64,000 bases of DNA from Melanopsichium pennsylvanicum (Eukaryota; Basidiomycota; Ustilaginomycetes; Ustilaginales): NCBI GenBank assembly GCA_900208305.1, contig OAPG01000016.1:310001-374000 (forward strand). Reading direction: 5' to 3'. The notes beneath the pieces are model-generated. The model had not been told where the DNA came from. It searched no databases and saw only the letters and a list, made by a program, of their open reading frames with translations. Shown here piece by piece: positions 1-11,274 of the stretch. The stretch's first letter is position 1. Each line of letters opens with the position of its first letter. The translations under genes and the position numbers were made by a program.

Positions 1-903
1 CACGGGCGACTTAATGATGAACAGAGAGTAGTACACTTGCTGGGTTGAAGGGGCGCCGAAAATCTGCCGCTACGTAACCTCGCTACCTATACTTGTACAG
101 CTGCTGTAATTTACTGTAATTTACTTTACATTACAGTAAATTCACATGAGACGTGACTGCGATTTGAGAAATTGCAATTGGCGTGCTCAGCAGCGCTGTA
201 TTGTGCACTGTATACCAGCGAGCACTTGAAACGAGTCGCGGTCGAGTGTTTCAACTGTGCCCTTGTCCTGCGCCTCTGTCTGTGGCGTTGAATCTGGCGC
301 TCTTGCACGCTTGGATTTTCTAATTTCAGAAAAAAACCAGCACAAGTCAAAAAAAATGTTTTCTGTCTGGCATTCCAACTGCGGTGTGCTGCCACTTGAA
401 TGCACCGTCATGCGCGTGTTGTCAAGCTCTACACAGTGATACTGGTCTGTACTGTGCTCTTTCTACTGTCTTGAGTAGCGCGTACTGAGAGTGTGAATGT
501 GAATGTAGGTAAAAGACGAGAGCTCGTGTCGCCTTGGCTTGTATCGAGCTCAGCTTGCATGTTTTGGTTAGACACGCGCATAGATTTCTGTTCAGTACAG
601 CACAGACAGTATCTTGGACAGGGTTAAACCAGTCTCTCTCGTTTGAATAATTTGTCTCTTTCTTACTTGCTTCGCCTTGTTCGTCCAACTCGACAGACTC
701 GGTACTCCCCAATCAACTCCACAGACACTCGCTCCTGCCTGTTCTCTTTCCTTGTCCTTTGATCCCTTCACTACTTTGCGCCTCGTCTCGGTCATCATCC
801 TACGCATCTTCAATCGGCCAGCCGGACATCAATCATCAGCATCAGCACCATCACAAGCCTCACACAAAAACAAAGACACACACACAAACTTTCCCTCTCT
901 CCC

Positions 904-963
<60 letters not shown>

Positions 964-1522
964 GCCCGCGCACTCTTTGCACTCTTTGGAAGCTCAACCA
1001 CACTCACGACACCTCAACACGTTTCTGGTCCCTCATAACACGATTCGTTGACATATTTCGCACGTTGCAACGTCTTCAATAGCATTCTCGCACGCCCTCA
1101 TCATCAGCTTACCCTCTTAGAGTCGATCTCGCATCACAAACACGACTTGAGTGACGACATTCGCGCTCCATCACACCAGTGACAAACCTCACCGTTCCAC
1201 AGCTGTCGTGCTCTGAGATTCACGCAGATTGAATTCGAAATAGCCTCCTGACGATCCGAGCCACTTTCGTGATCCAGAATCATCGCTCGTTTATTAGGCA
1301 TAGGAGCTTCACACGTTGTTGCGGTAGCTCGGCGCTCCATCTGGAACAAGGAACCACCCTCGGCATCACTTCGTACCAGCTTGCACCATCGTGTTCATTT
1401 ACAGTCCTGTGACTCTCGTTATCAGCATTGCCATCTCTGCATCAGCATTGCCACCTCTGCATCGTGCATCTCCAAACTCGAATAACTGCTCCAAGTACTC
1501 AGCTTTGACCACTTTGATCGCA
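1..1522. other. 5' region of the PSR1-like gene, no gene seen
   Basis: No supportable coding region. The reading frames here are short, overlap on both strands and match no known family. Positions 108-142 hold two inverted copies of an AATTTACTGTA motif that recurs elsewhere in the window. A CT/CA microsatellite lies at about 894-963. The last several hundred bases probably contain the promoter and leader of the phosphatase gene that starts at 1523; no clear TATA box was found. Confidence 0.5.
894..963. repeat. CT/CA dinucleotide microsatellite
   Basis: An almost pure CT run of about 55 bases passes directly into a CA run of about 15 bases. It lies about 560 bp upstream of the phosphatase start codon, where pyrimidine-rich tracts are common in fungal promoters. 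Length is probably polymorphic. Confidence 0.9.
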
Positions 1523-3406
1523 ATGAGTTCGCCCATCACATCAGTCCCTGATCCTTCCGAGACCGCTTCCTCGCCCCTTGCATCTATCATCACCCAGGTG
1601 CAACCAGGTCAGGTGGCCCCACGTCCCATCCGCCCCTCGCAGCCCAGCAAAACAGCCGCCAAGAAGAAAAACAAGAAGAGCAAATCCGCTTCACCCACCG
1701 CGCCTGCCAATACAACCCAATCAGATGATGCGGCTCTTCGGTCACAACATGAAGCTGTCGCCGCGGCGGCGAGGCTAGGATCCCAGGCGGCGTCGTCACA
1801 GGCACGTGCAAAATTAAACGCTGCTCGTGGCGTCGCACCCGCCATTCCGACTGCGGTCCTCGTTGCAAACGATGGAGAAGGTGCTGAACGCGAAGGGCAT
1901 TCCCATCAAGCAAGCTCCACATTGGTAGGCGGAACTTCAACCGCGGGCAACACACTCACACCCAGCGACGCATTGGCGCTACCTGTCTCTGACTCTACCG
2001 GTGGAGGCGTCGATGCGGCAACAGAAGAGAATGAGAAACTCGGCAATTCGCCAACCAGGACGGAAAGCAGTGAGGGAACAGTAGAGAAGGATGGTTTGAT
2101 TGACGTTCCACCTAGAAAGCATGCTTCTGGACGTGCCACTGCCACTTCTCCACCTGCTGCTGTGGCTGTTGCGACAGCAAAATCTTCACAACCAACAGCA
2201 GCAACAGTCACTTCTGAAACCAACCCCGCTTCTAGCGCACCCAACACCACCACCTCCGTCACCCCGGCATCCGCATCCAGAACCACGCCAGCGTCTAAGA
2301 AAGCCATCAAACCTTCCAAGCCTTCATTTAAACAAAAACTGGCAGCATTCTTCACCTGTTCCTCAGTAACGTCTGCAGGTGTCAAGGAAGAGATGCGCGA
2401 AAAATCGTCTCGCCCTACTACGGCTTCTGTGCCCGCACGCAACAACAATGGCACTTCAGTCTCAATCCCTCCTCGTACGCCTAACTCCAAGTCGTCTGCC
2501 GCCGCTGGCACAGGTTCATCCGATTATCCGACCACACCGGGTGGCGGTGCCAAGATCCCCAAAGCCGAAACGGGCGATGTTATGTCTGGTGCCGTGGTTC
2601 CACCCGGAGCGAGCTTTGTTACCGCCGATGAGGCGCGCAAGTCTCGTTCTTCTGTATCTCGCACCGCTGGTTGGGTTGGAGAGGATTCTGTGGGTTCTGA
2701 ACTTTCATCCGACGATGATGACGAGGGTGACGAGGAAGATGAGGATGAGATGGATTTGGATGAGGAAGAAGGTTATCTTACGGATGATCAGACTGAGGAA
2801 CAGAGATTGATTATGCAAGGAGGAATTGGTATACCTTTGGATGAATTTGGCAATCCATCACCTCTGCTACCTGTCATCGGATCTTTGGACACGGGTCGAA
2901 AATGTTTGGTGCTTGATTTGGACGAGACTTTGGTGCATAGTAGTTTCAAGATGATCCAGAATGCCGATTTTATCGTTCCAGTAGAGATCGACGGAACGGT
3001 TCATAATGTTTATGTTATCAAGCGACCTGGGGTGGACGAGTTTATGCGACAAATGGGTTTGGTATATGAAGTGGTCGTTTTTACAGCTTCGTTGTCCAAG
3101 TATGCAGATCCAGTGTTGGATATGTTGGACATTCATCATTCGGTTCGACATCGGTTGTTTAGGGAAAGTTGTTATAATCATAAAGGCAACTATGTTAAAG
3201 ATCTCAGTCAATTAGGAAGGCAAATCGGGGATGCTATTATTATTGATAATTCGCCAGCGAGTTACATTTTCCATCCGAATAATGCGGTACCTATCAGTAG
3301 TTGGTTTAATGATCCGCATGATACAGAGCTGACCGATTTGATTCCGTTCTTAGCCGATCTTGCCGTGGTGGATGATGTTAGGGCTGTATTGGATGGGGCG
3401 TTGTAG
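1523..3406 (+). CDS. PSR1: PSR1/PSR2-like plasma-membrane protein phosphatase (FCP1/SCP family)
   Basis: A 627-residue protein. About 440 N-terminal residues are Ser/Thr/Ala/Pro-rich and probably disordered; an acidic stretch follows (about 390-425). The C-terminal HAD-type phosphatase domain carries [17 protein letters not shown] with the catalytic DxD aspartates at residues 465 and 467, then [32 protein letters not shown] and [14 protein letters not shown]. These match the Psr1/Psr2 branch of CTD-like phosphatases, which in yeast act at the plasma membrane in sodium and general stress responses. The frame is open upstream to 1391, but the only ATG giving a sensible start is at 1523. No N-terminal palmitoylation-type Met-Gly-Cys is seen, so membrane attachment is unproven. 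Convergent with SRE1. Family assignment is firm; orthology to Psr1 rather than another SCP-like phosphatase is likely. Confidence 0.87.
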   Translation: MSSPITSVPDPSETASSPLASIITQVQPGQVAPRPIRPSQPSKTAAKKKNKKSKSASPTAPANTTQSDDAALRSQHEAVAAAARLGSQAASSQARAKLNAARGVAPAIPTAVLVANDGEGAEREGHSHQASSTLVGGTSTAGNTLTPSDALALPVSDSTGGGVDAATEENEKLGNSPTRTESSEGTVEKDGLIDVPPRKHASGRATATSPPAAVAVATAKSSQPTAATVTSETNPASSAPNTTTSVTPASASRTTPASKKAIKPSKPSFKQKLAAFFTCSSVTSAGVKEEMREKSSRPTTASVPARNNNGTSVSIPPRTPNSKSSAAAGTGSSDYPTTPGGGAKIPKAETGDVMSGAVVPPGASFVTADEARKSRSSVSRTAGWVGEDSVGSELSSDDDDEGDEEDEDEMDLDEEEGYLTDDQTEEQRLIMQGGIGIPLDEFGNPSPLLPVIGSLDTGRKCLVLDLDETLVHSSFKMIQNADFIVPVEIDGTVHNVYVIKRPGVDEFMRQMGLVYEVVVFTASLSKYADPVLDMLDIHHSVRHRLFRESCYNHKGNYVKDLSQLGRQIGDAIIIDNSPASYIFHPNNAVPISSWFNDPHDTELTDLIPFLADLAVVDDVRAVLDGAL

Positions 3407-4530
3407 AAGGAAGGGGTAAAAAGAAAGTGAAAGGGGAATGGGAATGGAATGGTTTGGTGGCCTTCGAAAGCATGTGGTGGGGTTTTTTCGCTCGCCTGGT
3501 GTAGAGCAGGTAGATGGAGTTACTTTGGCTGAAGATAGTTGGCAAAGCAAAGCGCTTCACTACATATACACATATGCTTAGGCGGTTGAACTTGATTCAA
3601 ATAGCCTCATATACCCTTTACTTGACTCTCTTTCTTAATATTCTTTTTTTTTTTTTGGTCATTTTTTGTTTCTTTCTCATTCTGGACACTCACTCATTTT
3701 ATTATATTTTTTTTATTTTATTTTATTTTATTTTCCATTCAAACACATAATATGACTGATTTAACTAAACCTTGACCGTCGAGAATGCATGAAGTAGGGA
3801 TTGTCTGTGGGTATGGTATGCTTTTCCGTAGTGATTGAACCTTGTATGGATTGAGGATGAAGAATAGGGTGAAGGAATTATGTGTATGGATTGTAGTGAT
3901 GGTGGAATGGATTCTTTTCTCGCCTTTTGTGGAACTAATTTAATTACTGAGACTCATGATATACACATACAACTACTTAGAGGTTTTTTGTGTTTTTTTT
4001 ACCGTCAGTCAAATCTGCTTTCCGAAGTCAACTTCCGTCATGTTTCTAAAGGTGAAAAATAAAATAAAATCAAAAAAAATAATACCCCAAAGTAACATAC
4101 ATCATCATCATTCATCATCTCTCTCTCTCTCCATCTTTGTCTCATCAAGTGTGTGTGATGAGACAAAGACACAAAAACACACAACTCAAGTCACAAGCAA
4201 TTCCATATGACACTAGCACAAGCATATCCCCTCTTTAACACCAAACCCATCACTGACACTAAACCATCCCACACCCCCAACTGTCATCTCTCTTTCTGAA
4301 ACAACTCCTACCTCTCTCATCTTCTGGATATTTCTCACACATTCAAACCCAACACACACAAACATCATCAACTATGATCCTTCTGGCAAAAGGTCCGCAA
4401 GCACAATTTATTAAAATAGTCAACAAGCTTGGAAAACAGCAACAAAGCAAAAATGGTATCAATCCCTGAACCAATCCTCCTTAAAAAAAATCCAGTTGTC
4501 TTCGTCATGAAGCACACACACACACACAGC
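3407..4530. other. convergent intergenic region, T-rich
   Basis: The 3' regions of two converging genes. It has poly-T and TTTTA-rich stretches (about 3645-3735) and a short CT run near 4118-4135. No gene, RNA or mobile element was recognised. Confidence 0.5.
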
Positions 4531-7500
4531 TCAAACTTCAACGCCCGAATCTCCATCATCGTCCCTCAAAGCATCCGTCAACAACTTGACTACCGAACCA
4601 CTACCCAAACCTTCCTTAGGAAGCCTATTGATCCTCCTTCCCAAAGCAGTGCATAGGTCGGTGATGAGATCCAAACTCGATTCCAACTCATCCACCACCG
4701 CCGTTGGCTCGTCGTCTCCGCTCAGCTCAGCCACTGCTGCCCTATCGGCATCAACATTGACCGCGTTCGAGAAGGCAGCAACGAGTTTTCTAATGTCGAG
4801 CGTAGCCGCATGCAATTCTGCAGCGCTGGTTTTGACATCAGCAAACGTTCGGAGGAATCGCAACCAGGAGAGGAAGAGATTCGCTTTCCCATCCAGCTCG
4901 TCCCTCGCCATCACCACCGCGCTCGCAAAAGTTGCAGCTGCAGGAGCCGCGTCAACGAAACTATCAAGTGTATGAACGCTGGCAAGTCTGACATTCCCTT
5001 CAGTGGCAAAAGGATGCTCGTGTAGGATGCTGGCAACGTGGAGAGTCAGTGCAAGGTTGCCCAAGACAGCAGACCAAGTGGCGAGTGTGACCTGCGCCAT
5101 CTGCCATGCGCGAGCTGTAGGAGGAGCTGTACGGGCCAATGAAGTGATTTCAGAATGCAGATCTTTGCGAATGGTCGCATCGCGAATGACATCCAAGTCA
5201 AGCCTCTGCTTCGACTGCAAAGAGACAAAGTCCCGCACGAACAGAGACGTTGGCGACTCGGCAGATGGGCAAGAGGCGCGAACCAGGCTGGCAAGGAGTC
5301 TGCTCCAGACACTAGCAAGCCGAGAGCAATAGTACACGTCTGCAATGGCAAGCACCGCGGAAAACTCGCAGTCCCGAGCATCTTTGGATGAGGCCGAAGC
5401 CAGAAGGTCGAGCGCACTGTCGAGATCGAGAGAGAGGACAGACGACAGCCACGAGGCATCTTCCGAGGCAACGAGGTCATCGTCTTTGTCCAGAGCAGAA
5501 GGCGCACTCGAGTCGTCCAAGGGCGTGTTGCGAAGGGACGCGCGTGCTTCGTTCCATAGCTGGTCTGCGAGGTCTTGAGCGCTATCGACGCCCTCGCCTA
5601 GACGTGCAAAGGTGAGAGCAAGAGTGGCCTTGAGTCTGGGTGCGGCGAGGACAGGATCGCGAGAGGTGCTGCAGTTGTTGCTTCGAACGTGTTCGCTGTT
5701 CGTCAGACGAAGAGCGGTGTGGAGTCGCAGCAACGCAGAAGACTGAGCTTTACCTTCGCACAGGGTCTCAACTTCCAATAGTCGAGCAAGTGCTGCGGCC
5801 TCCTCGTTCGGCAATCGCTGAGCAGGAATGAGCTTTTGAAGGCGGGCCGCCCTGCTGAGAGCAAGTCGAGATCCAGCCACGATCAATGCCGGTGTCGCAA
5901 GGACTGCTGAGGTAGGTGCACTAATCTGAGTGCGCATAGAAGTGTCAAAGGTCGCAACGTCAATTTCGCCCTTGGTCAAGGCAAGGCGCAACCTACGGCT
6001 TCTTCCACTTTGAGTGACGCTGCGTTCAACTTCAGAGTCGTCATAGAAGTCAGACAACGAGGCAGAGCGCGACTTGAAAGAGATGAGACGCGAAACCAAC
6101 GGCCAGACCAGGAAGAGGAAGCAGAAAGAAAACGAAATGATGCGCAGCACTTCAAATGCAAGCGCATGGGTAGGGACAGCATCAAAGACGTGCGACTCTT
6201 GAGCGATCGACGTAGTGGGAGCCATGTAGATAGCTGAACGCTTAAGCATTTGGCGGCTGGCGCCAACCAACACATGACCAGCGGCGGGGCGGCCGACAGC
6301 TTGACTCGAGTCTGAAGCTGTTGCATCCAAGGCGAACTCGGTACCGGATCCGATGAAGCTGATGCCCAGAAAGGTAGCCAACATGTATCTGGAAGAGGCA
6401 AGGGAAGACAAGGCGCCCGCGATGCCAGACTTGCGGCCTCGTCCGGCTTTTGACCCGGTGCGGCTGCGTGCAGACGGCGGGGACGAGGACGAGGCGCTAT
6501 TGTAAGAACTCTCTCCAGTATCAGCAGTCTCGTCGTCGTCGACGTCGTCATCGTCTTCATCATCGTCCTCGCCTTCGGCATTGCCGTAGGTCTCTTCGGC
6601 CTCTTCCTCCTCCTGAGCCGCTGCGGCTGCAGCGAGTGCCTCTTGCTCAGCGACGACTTTGTCCATCTCGGCCTCCCAGAGTTCGAGCAGCTCTTCACCT
6701 CCCTCGAGAGAGCGGACTAGCTCACGAAGACCGGCGACTTCGCTGTTCAAGCGCAGCTCTCTGGACTTGAGGTACTTGATGTAATCGGTAGCCTTGCCGA
6801 GAATGGTGGCCTTGTTGAGCTTGGTAGCAGCAGGAACACCATCCACGAGGTCTTCCTCCTGTTGGGCCTTGCGACTCCTGCGACCAGAAGGCGTCTTGCG
6901 CGGTCGAATCTCGCGAAGAGCCGGTACGGCACGACGAAGAGCGGCAATTCTGTCGTTGATGTTGTTACGGTACCTGCGCTCAATAGCATTGTGAGCCACC
7001 TTCTTCTGCTGGCGAGTGGCAGGGTCAAGAATGGGCTTGTCAGTCGCCGTAGTGAAACCTGGTTCTTGAGAGGAGCCTGAGCCAGCAGCGGATGCATTCG
7101 CAGCTTTTGCGACGGCAGCAGCATGGGATTCTTGGAGTCGCTTTGCCTTGAGCCTCTCGATGGCGGCAAGCGCAGTTGCGTTACTGCCAACCTCCATGTG
7201 CGGCAGCTTGCGACTGAGGTGACTGATGGGAGCTGCGCCGCCGGTAGATGCCACCTTGGGCTCGATGGCTGTTACGGCGCGCTTGGCTTTCTTGGCCTTG
7301 CGAGCATCTTCGGCGAGTTCGGACTCGGGTGCAGCAGGAGTGACCAATTTCTTGGCAGCGGACTTGACAGGAGCCTTGGTGGCGCTGACATTTACATCAC
7401 TGACACGTCTCTTTCGGCTACCGTCGTTGGCATCATTCGAGGTAGATGGCGAAGAGAGATCGGTGGACTCGTGATGGGATAGCTGAGGCAGACCAGTAGT

Positions 7501-8319
7501 ATTGGGAGCAAGGAAGTTGGGGTTCCAATGGGGATTCATAGGGGCGGATGGATCGCCGAGCTGACTTGCAGCTAGCGGTGAGGCACTGGTGGCAGCGACG
7601 GACGTTGAAGGAAGCCGGACGTGCCGCAAGCCAAAGGGCGAGGTGGAAGAAGAGGCGTGCATGTTGAAGTTGTGAGCATATGGGGAGGTGGTGTCAGAGC
7701 CAGAGTAGGAATTGGCGTACGAAGCGTTGGAGAGGTTTAAGCTGCTATCCGGGCTGAATGCGGTGCCGTTATGAGAAGCCAGAGAGAAAGACATGTTGCG
7801 AGCGGAAGAGCCGAAGTCCGAGTCGGGAGGTGTTGGGAAGTTGGGAGCGCCATACACGAGATCATTGATGCTGGTGGGGCTGGCGCCACTGTCACTTGAG
7901 CCAGAGACGAAGGAGCCGGCATACGAGGCTGAGAAGGAAACAAGCGGAGCAGGAGCCTCGAGGTCTGCAAAGTGATCCGAGGGCAGAGTAGCGTCGAGGA
8001 TGGTGCGCATCATGGAGTCGTAGTCTTCGCAAGACCATGGGCCGGAAGGTGGGTTGTGTAGGAGACCAACATCGTCCTGCTTTGGCGCGACAATGTTGGG
8101 CAGCATGTGCTGCTGCTGGAGTATGCGCATGGCTTCAAGCTGAGCGTGCTGGAGGTGAAGATGCTGGAGCTGGGTGTCGAGCGAATCGGACTGCTGTGGG
8201 TCCTGTCCATGCTGCGAATGTTGTCGGTGTGGCTGATGCTGGTGCTGATGCTGATGCTGGTGTTGGTACAGTTGGGCACTGACGGGAGCCCCGCCGTTGT
8301 TGATCGGCGTAGGGAACAT
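4531..8319 (-). CDS. SRE1: SREBP-like membrane-bound bHLH transcription factor
   Basis: A 1262-residue single-exon protein. The bHLH region (about 435-540) contains AHNAIERRYRNNINDRI; the tyrosine in the basic helix is the hallmark of SREBP factors. The second helix and leucine-rich extension follow a basic loop insert. Two hydrophobic segments lie at about 642-660 and 716-742, as expected for a hairpin-anchored SREBP precursor. The C-terminal 500 residues are helical and match the position of the fungal SREBP C-terminal domain. The N-terminus has a Gln/His repeat (about 19-45) and long Ser/Pro-rich stretches typical of an activation domain. Fungal SREBPs sense low sterol or oxygen and are released by proteolysis to activate ergosterol and hypoxia genes; that role here is inferred from the family. 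The ATG at 8319 is the first in frame. Confidence 0.9.
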   Translation of the reverse strand: MFPTPINNGGAPVSAQLYQHQHQHQHQHQPHRQHSQHGQDPQQSDSLDTQLQHLHLQHAQLEAMRILQQQHMLPNIVAPKQDDVGLLHNPPSGPWSCEDYDSMMRTILDATLPSDHFADLEAPAPLVSFSASYAGSFVSGSSDSGASPTSINDLVYGAPNFPTPPDSDFGSSARNMSFSLASHNGTAFSPDSSLNLSNASYANSYSGSDTTSPYAHNFNMHASSSTSPFGLRHVRLPSTSVAATSASPLAASQLGDPSAPMNPHWNPNFLAPNTTGLPQLSHHESTDLSSPSTSNDANDGSRKRRVSDVNVSATKAPVKSAAKKLVTPAAPESELAEDARKAKKAKRAVTAIEPKVASTGGAAPISHLSRKLPHMEVGSNATALAAIERLKAKRLQESHAAAVAKAANASAAGSGSSQEPGFTTATDKPILDPATRQQKKVAHNAIERRYRNNINDRIAALRRAVPALREIRPRKTPSGRRSRKAQQEEDLVDGVPAATKLNKATILGKATDYIKYLKSRELRLNSEVAGLRELVRSLEGGEELLELWEAEMDKVVAEQEALAAAAAAQEEEEAEETYGNAEGEDDDEDDDDVDDDETADTGESSYNSASSSSPPSARSRTGSKAGRGRKSGIAGALSSLASSRYMLATFLGISFIGSGTEFALDATASDSSQAVGRPAAGHVLVGASRQMLKRSAIYMAPTTSIAQESHVFDAVPTHALAFEVLRIISFSFCFLFLVWPLVSRLISFKSRSASLSDFYDDSEVERSVTQSGRSRRLRLALTKGEIDVATFDTSMRTQISAPTSAVLATPALIVAGSRLALSRAARLQKLIPAQRLPNEEAAALARLLEVETLCEGKAQSSALLRLHTALRLTNSEHVRSNNCSTSRDPVLAAPRLKATLALTFARLGEGVDSAQDLADQLWNEARASLRNTPLDDSSAPSALDKDDDLVASEDASWLSSVLSLDLDSALDLLASASSKDARDCEFSAVLAIADVYYCSRLASVWSRLLASLVRASCPSAESPTSLFVRDFVSLQSKQRLDLDVIRDATIRKDLHSEITSLARTAPPTARAWQMAQVTLATWSAVLGNLALTLHVASILHEHPFATEGNVRLASVHTLDSFVDAAPAAATFASAVVMARDELDGKANLFLSWLRFLRTFADVKTSAAELHAATLDIRKLVAAFSNAVNVDADRAAVAELSGDDEPTAVVDELESSLDLITDLCTALGRRINRLPKEGLGSGSVVKLLTDALRDDDGDSGVEV

Positions 8320-9341
8320 GTGTATGCCACAAGCGGATGAGGGCGGAGATGTCGATGACTGGGTGATGTAGAGTAAAGTAGAAATAGATCTCTGCTGGGG
8401 GATGATGCTTTTAAAGTGGCTAAGACGGTGCCAACAGTGAGGATGTTAGATGAATACCAAGTAAGTAGTGATGGAAGCGTCGACGCGATTGATCAAGGGC
8501 TGATGCAACTAAGGTGAAAAGTCGATGGGCAAGATTCAGCTGACGGTGCCACCAAGGGGAAAGAAAGGGTGAGGCTGTGTATATGCCAATGGGATGGATG
8601 TTTCTGAATAGGTGATATACTTGAACCAGTGAGTCGCAGAGACGTACGTTGTAGGTTGTGATGAGAGTAAGATGTTAGGTGACATGAGTGCACACATCTC
8701 TGTACAATTATGTATAGTAAGCAACGTTTACGGTGTATGGCATCGTACGATTTTTTGTCGAGTCTTGTCAGGCTGTGTCTGTGTCGGCGACTCTTCCAAC
8801 CACAGATTGTAGGTGCGCTATTTAGCAGCAAAAGCATCAGCTACTCTAAAATGTCAAGCTTAGGCTGCCATGCCTGCCCGCCAACACTGAATAACGACCC
8901 TGCATCCGCACTCAGCCCATTTCGCTTTGAGCTCTTTTTTTGGCATGCCCTTTAACCTTTTTTTTTTGTCTTTTGTTTTTGGGGTTGTTTTTGGTTTTTG
9001 TTTTATCAAGGCCGATTACAGTCATTGATGAGACTTGACGACAGATTTTGAATATCACGCCACTTTGGTATTCAAGCTGCAACTGCTCATTCCTGCCTGG
9101 ATTGTGTACAGTAAATTGACAGTGACTCACAGAGTTTATACTAGGTGTCTTGTACTCGAGAGCCCATCAAATGTGCGCTCAATCATGAGCAAGTCAAAGC
9201 GATTCATCAAGACAATCCGCTGTTTTACTCTTTCCATTGAACTTCAAATTACTTTCCCCAGGCTATGAATCTAAAACTCAGGCTCGAGAAAAAACCTTTG
9301 CGGTACTATATAAACGCAATTTTGAGTTTCAATTCCAACCT
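8320..9341. other. region between SRE1 and a tRNA gene
   Basis: Upstream region of SRE1 (reading left) and of the tRNA (reading right). It holds homopolymer T/G runs near 8935-9003 and one AATTTACTGTA-type motif at 9107-9117. TACTATATAAAC at about 9304-9315 is a TATA-like sequence 30 bp before the tRNA. No gene recognised. Confidence 0.45.
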
Positions 9342-9460
9342 GCTTCTTTAGCTCAGTTGGTACGAGCGTCCGACTGAAGAATCAGTTCTTACTACAGTCG
9401 CCACTGTATGCAGTGGATAGTAAAATCGGGAGGTCACCTGTTCGACCCAGGTAAGGAGCA
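9342..9460 (+). tRNA. tRNA-Phe(GAA): tRNA-Phe (anticodon GAA) with a 45-nt intron
   Basis: The 7-bp acceptor stem pairs GCTTCTT with AAGGAGC, with A as discriminator. The D-arm TAGCTCAGTTGGT and the T-arm loop TTCGACC are canonical. The anticodon stem TCCGA (9369-9373) pairs with TCGGG (9426-9430), and the loop reads CTGAAG then A, so the anticodon is GAA. The intron lies at 9380-9424, one base after the anticodon as usual for nuclear tRNA introns. A T-run from about 9465 is a good Pol III terminator. A near-identical copy lies on the opposite strand at 42040-42158. Confidence 0.96.
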
Positions 9461-9906
9461 ATTCATTTTTTTATATTTCCTTTGTCTCTGGAGTTACATA
9501 ATGCTGAATCAGTAAGAGCAAAATGGTTGAACGCCTCAAGCGGTGGGAAGTTACAGTGGAGCTGCCGTCGGAAATTTTTTCGAGAAATTTGAGTTTTGTG
9601 GGAAGACCCTTGACCGAAAGAGGAAAAGGAAAACCTTCCATCAACGGTCAACAACCTGTCCAACATCACTTCGTTGGCAGCCACCATACAAGCTCAGCCA
9701 TCATAGTAACATCATCATCATCATCAGGAGGCACGCATTCTCTGAGCTACAATTCTCATCCAGCACCCGTACTATCTGTTTGACAGTAAACCTTCCAGCG
9801 CAGCGCTGGCGTCTGCTCTTCTTTACCGAGCAACCCCTAGCCAGCTTGCTCAGCTCTCATCTCCCTCACCGTTTCTTTCTCGCCCCCCACCCCATTACTA
9901 CACATT
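9461..9906. other. BMS1 upstream region
   Basis: About 440 bp between the tRNA terminator and the BMS1 start codon. It contains a CAT/TCA run near 9706-9726. No other feature seen. Confidence 0.4.
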
Positions 9907-11242
9907 ATGGCCGATGCACAACAATCCAACAGAGCCCATCGAAAGCCCAAAACAGGTGGCAAGGCCGAAAAGGTCAAGGCCAAGCACACGAATGGCTTCA
10001 ACCCGAAAGCTTTCATCTCGGCCAACATCAATGTTGCCCAAAAGCAGATCCTACGTAATGCCGAGAAGGATCAGAAACGCTTCCACGTCCCCCTCGCAGA
10101 CAGAACACCAGGGGACGAGCCGCCTCCCATCATCGTGGCTGTCGTAGGCCCCGAAGGCGTTGGCAAGACAACATTGATGCGATCCCTCATCAGGAGGTAT
10201 ACCAAGCACACCCTGGCCGAGATCAAAGGTCCCGTTACTGTGGTCACAGGCAAGAAGAGGAGGGTCACATTCATCGAATGCAACAACGACATCAACTCCA
10301 TGATCGATATTGGCAAGGTGGCTGATCTTGTTCTCCTCATGATCGACGGATCGTTCGGTTTCGAGATGGAAACCATGGAATTCCTTAACGTCCTCCAATC
10401 GCATGGTTTCCCCAAAGTCATCGGCATACTCACTCACCTCGATCTCATCAAAAAGGCAAAGACCCTCAAAGCAACCAAGAAGCGCCTCAAGCAGCGTTTC
10501 TGGACCGAAATCTACGACGGAGCCAAGCTCTTCTACCTTTCAGGCATCATCAATGGTCGATATCCCGACACTGAAATTCAGAATCTCTCGAGGTTCATCG
10601 GCGTCATGAAGTTTCGCCCTCTCATCTTCCGCAACGCTCATCCTTATGTCCTTGCTGATCGCATGGAAGATCTCACACCAAGAGAAGACATCAGAGCTAA
10701 TCCCAAAGCTGATCGCACCATCACCGTATATGGCTACCTCAGGGGTACGCATCTCAGGCCGAGCCAACGAGTGCACATCCCCGGAGCAGGTGATTTGTCC
10801 ATCACGTCGATCGAAAAGCTCAACGATCCCTGTCCTTTACCTACAGCCGACAGCGAAAAGAGAAGAAAGCTGAGCGACAAGGCCAAGCTCATCCATGCGC
10901 CCATGTCCGATGTGGGTGGTGTCATGTTCGACAAAGACGCCGTCTACATCAATGTGCCAGGCAATTTCACACGCAATGATGGCAACGCAGCAGGGCCAGC
11001 CAGCGAGGGAGAAAGGATGGTCATGGATCTTCAAGACGCACATACCACGCTCGACAACCTTGCCGCTCGGAGCGAGCTTAAGCTGTTCAATTCCGACACT
11101 TCTGGATTGCGCCATGTAAAGGCTGACCAAGCCGACGATGCCACCGACGCCTTTTCGTACTCTCGAGCTAAAGGGAAGCGTGTGCGCAGGGCAGCGTTCG
11201 ACGATGTTCTCTTGGATGACGACATTGAAGGAAGCTCCTCCA

Positions 11243-11274
<32 letters not shown>

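Noticed and set aside
894..963. Regular short repeats considered as a CRISPR-like array
   Set aside because: They are plain dinucleotide microsatellites with no spacers, and the genome is eukaryotic.
1391..1522. N-terminal hydrophobic extension of the PSR1-like protein
   Set aside because: The extension starts at GTG, not ATG, and the hydrophobic run is probably leader sequence. The first ATG in frame is 1523.
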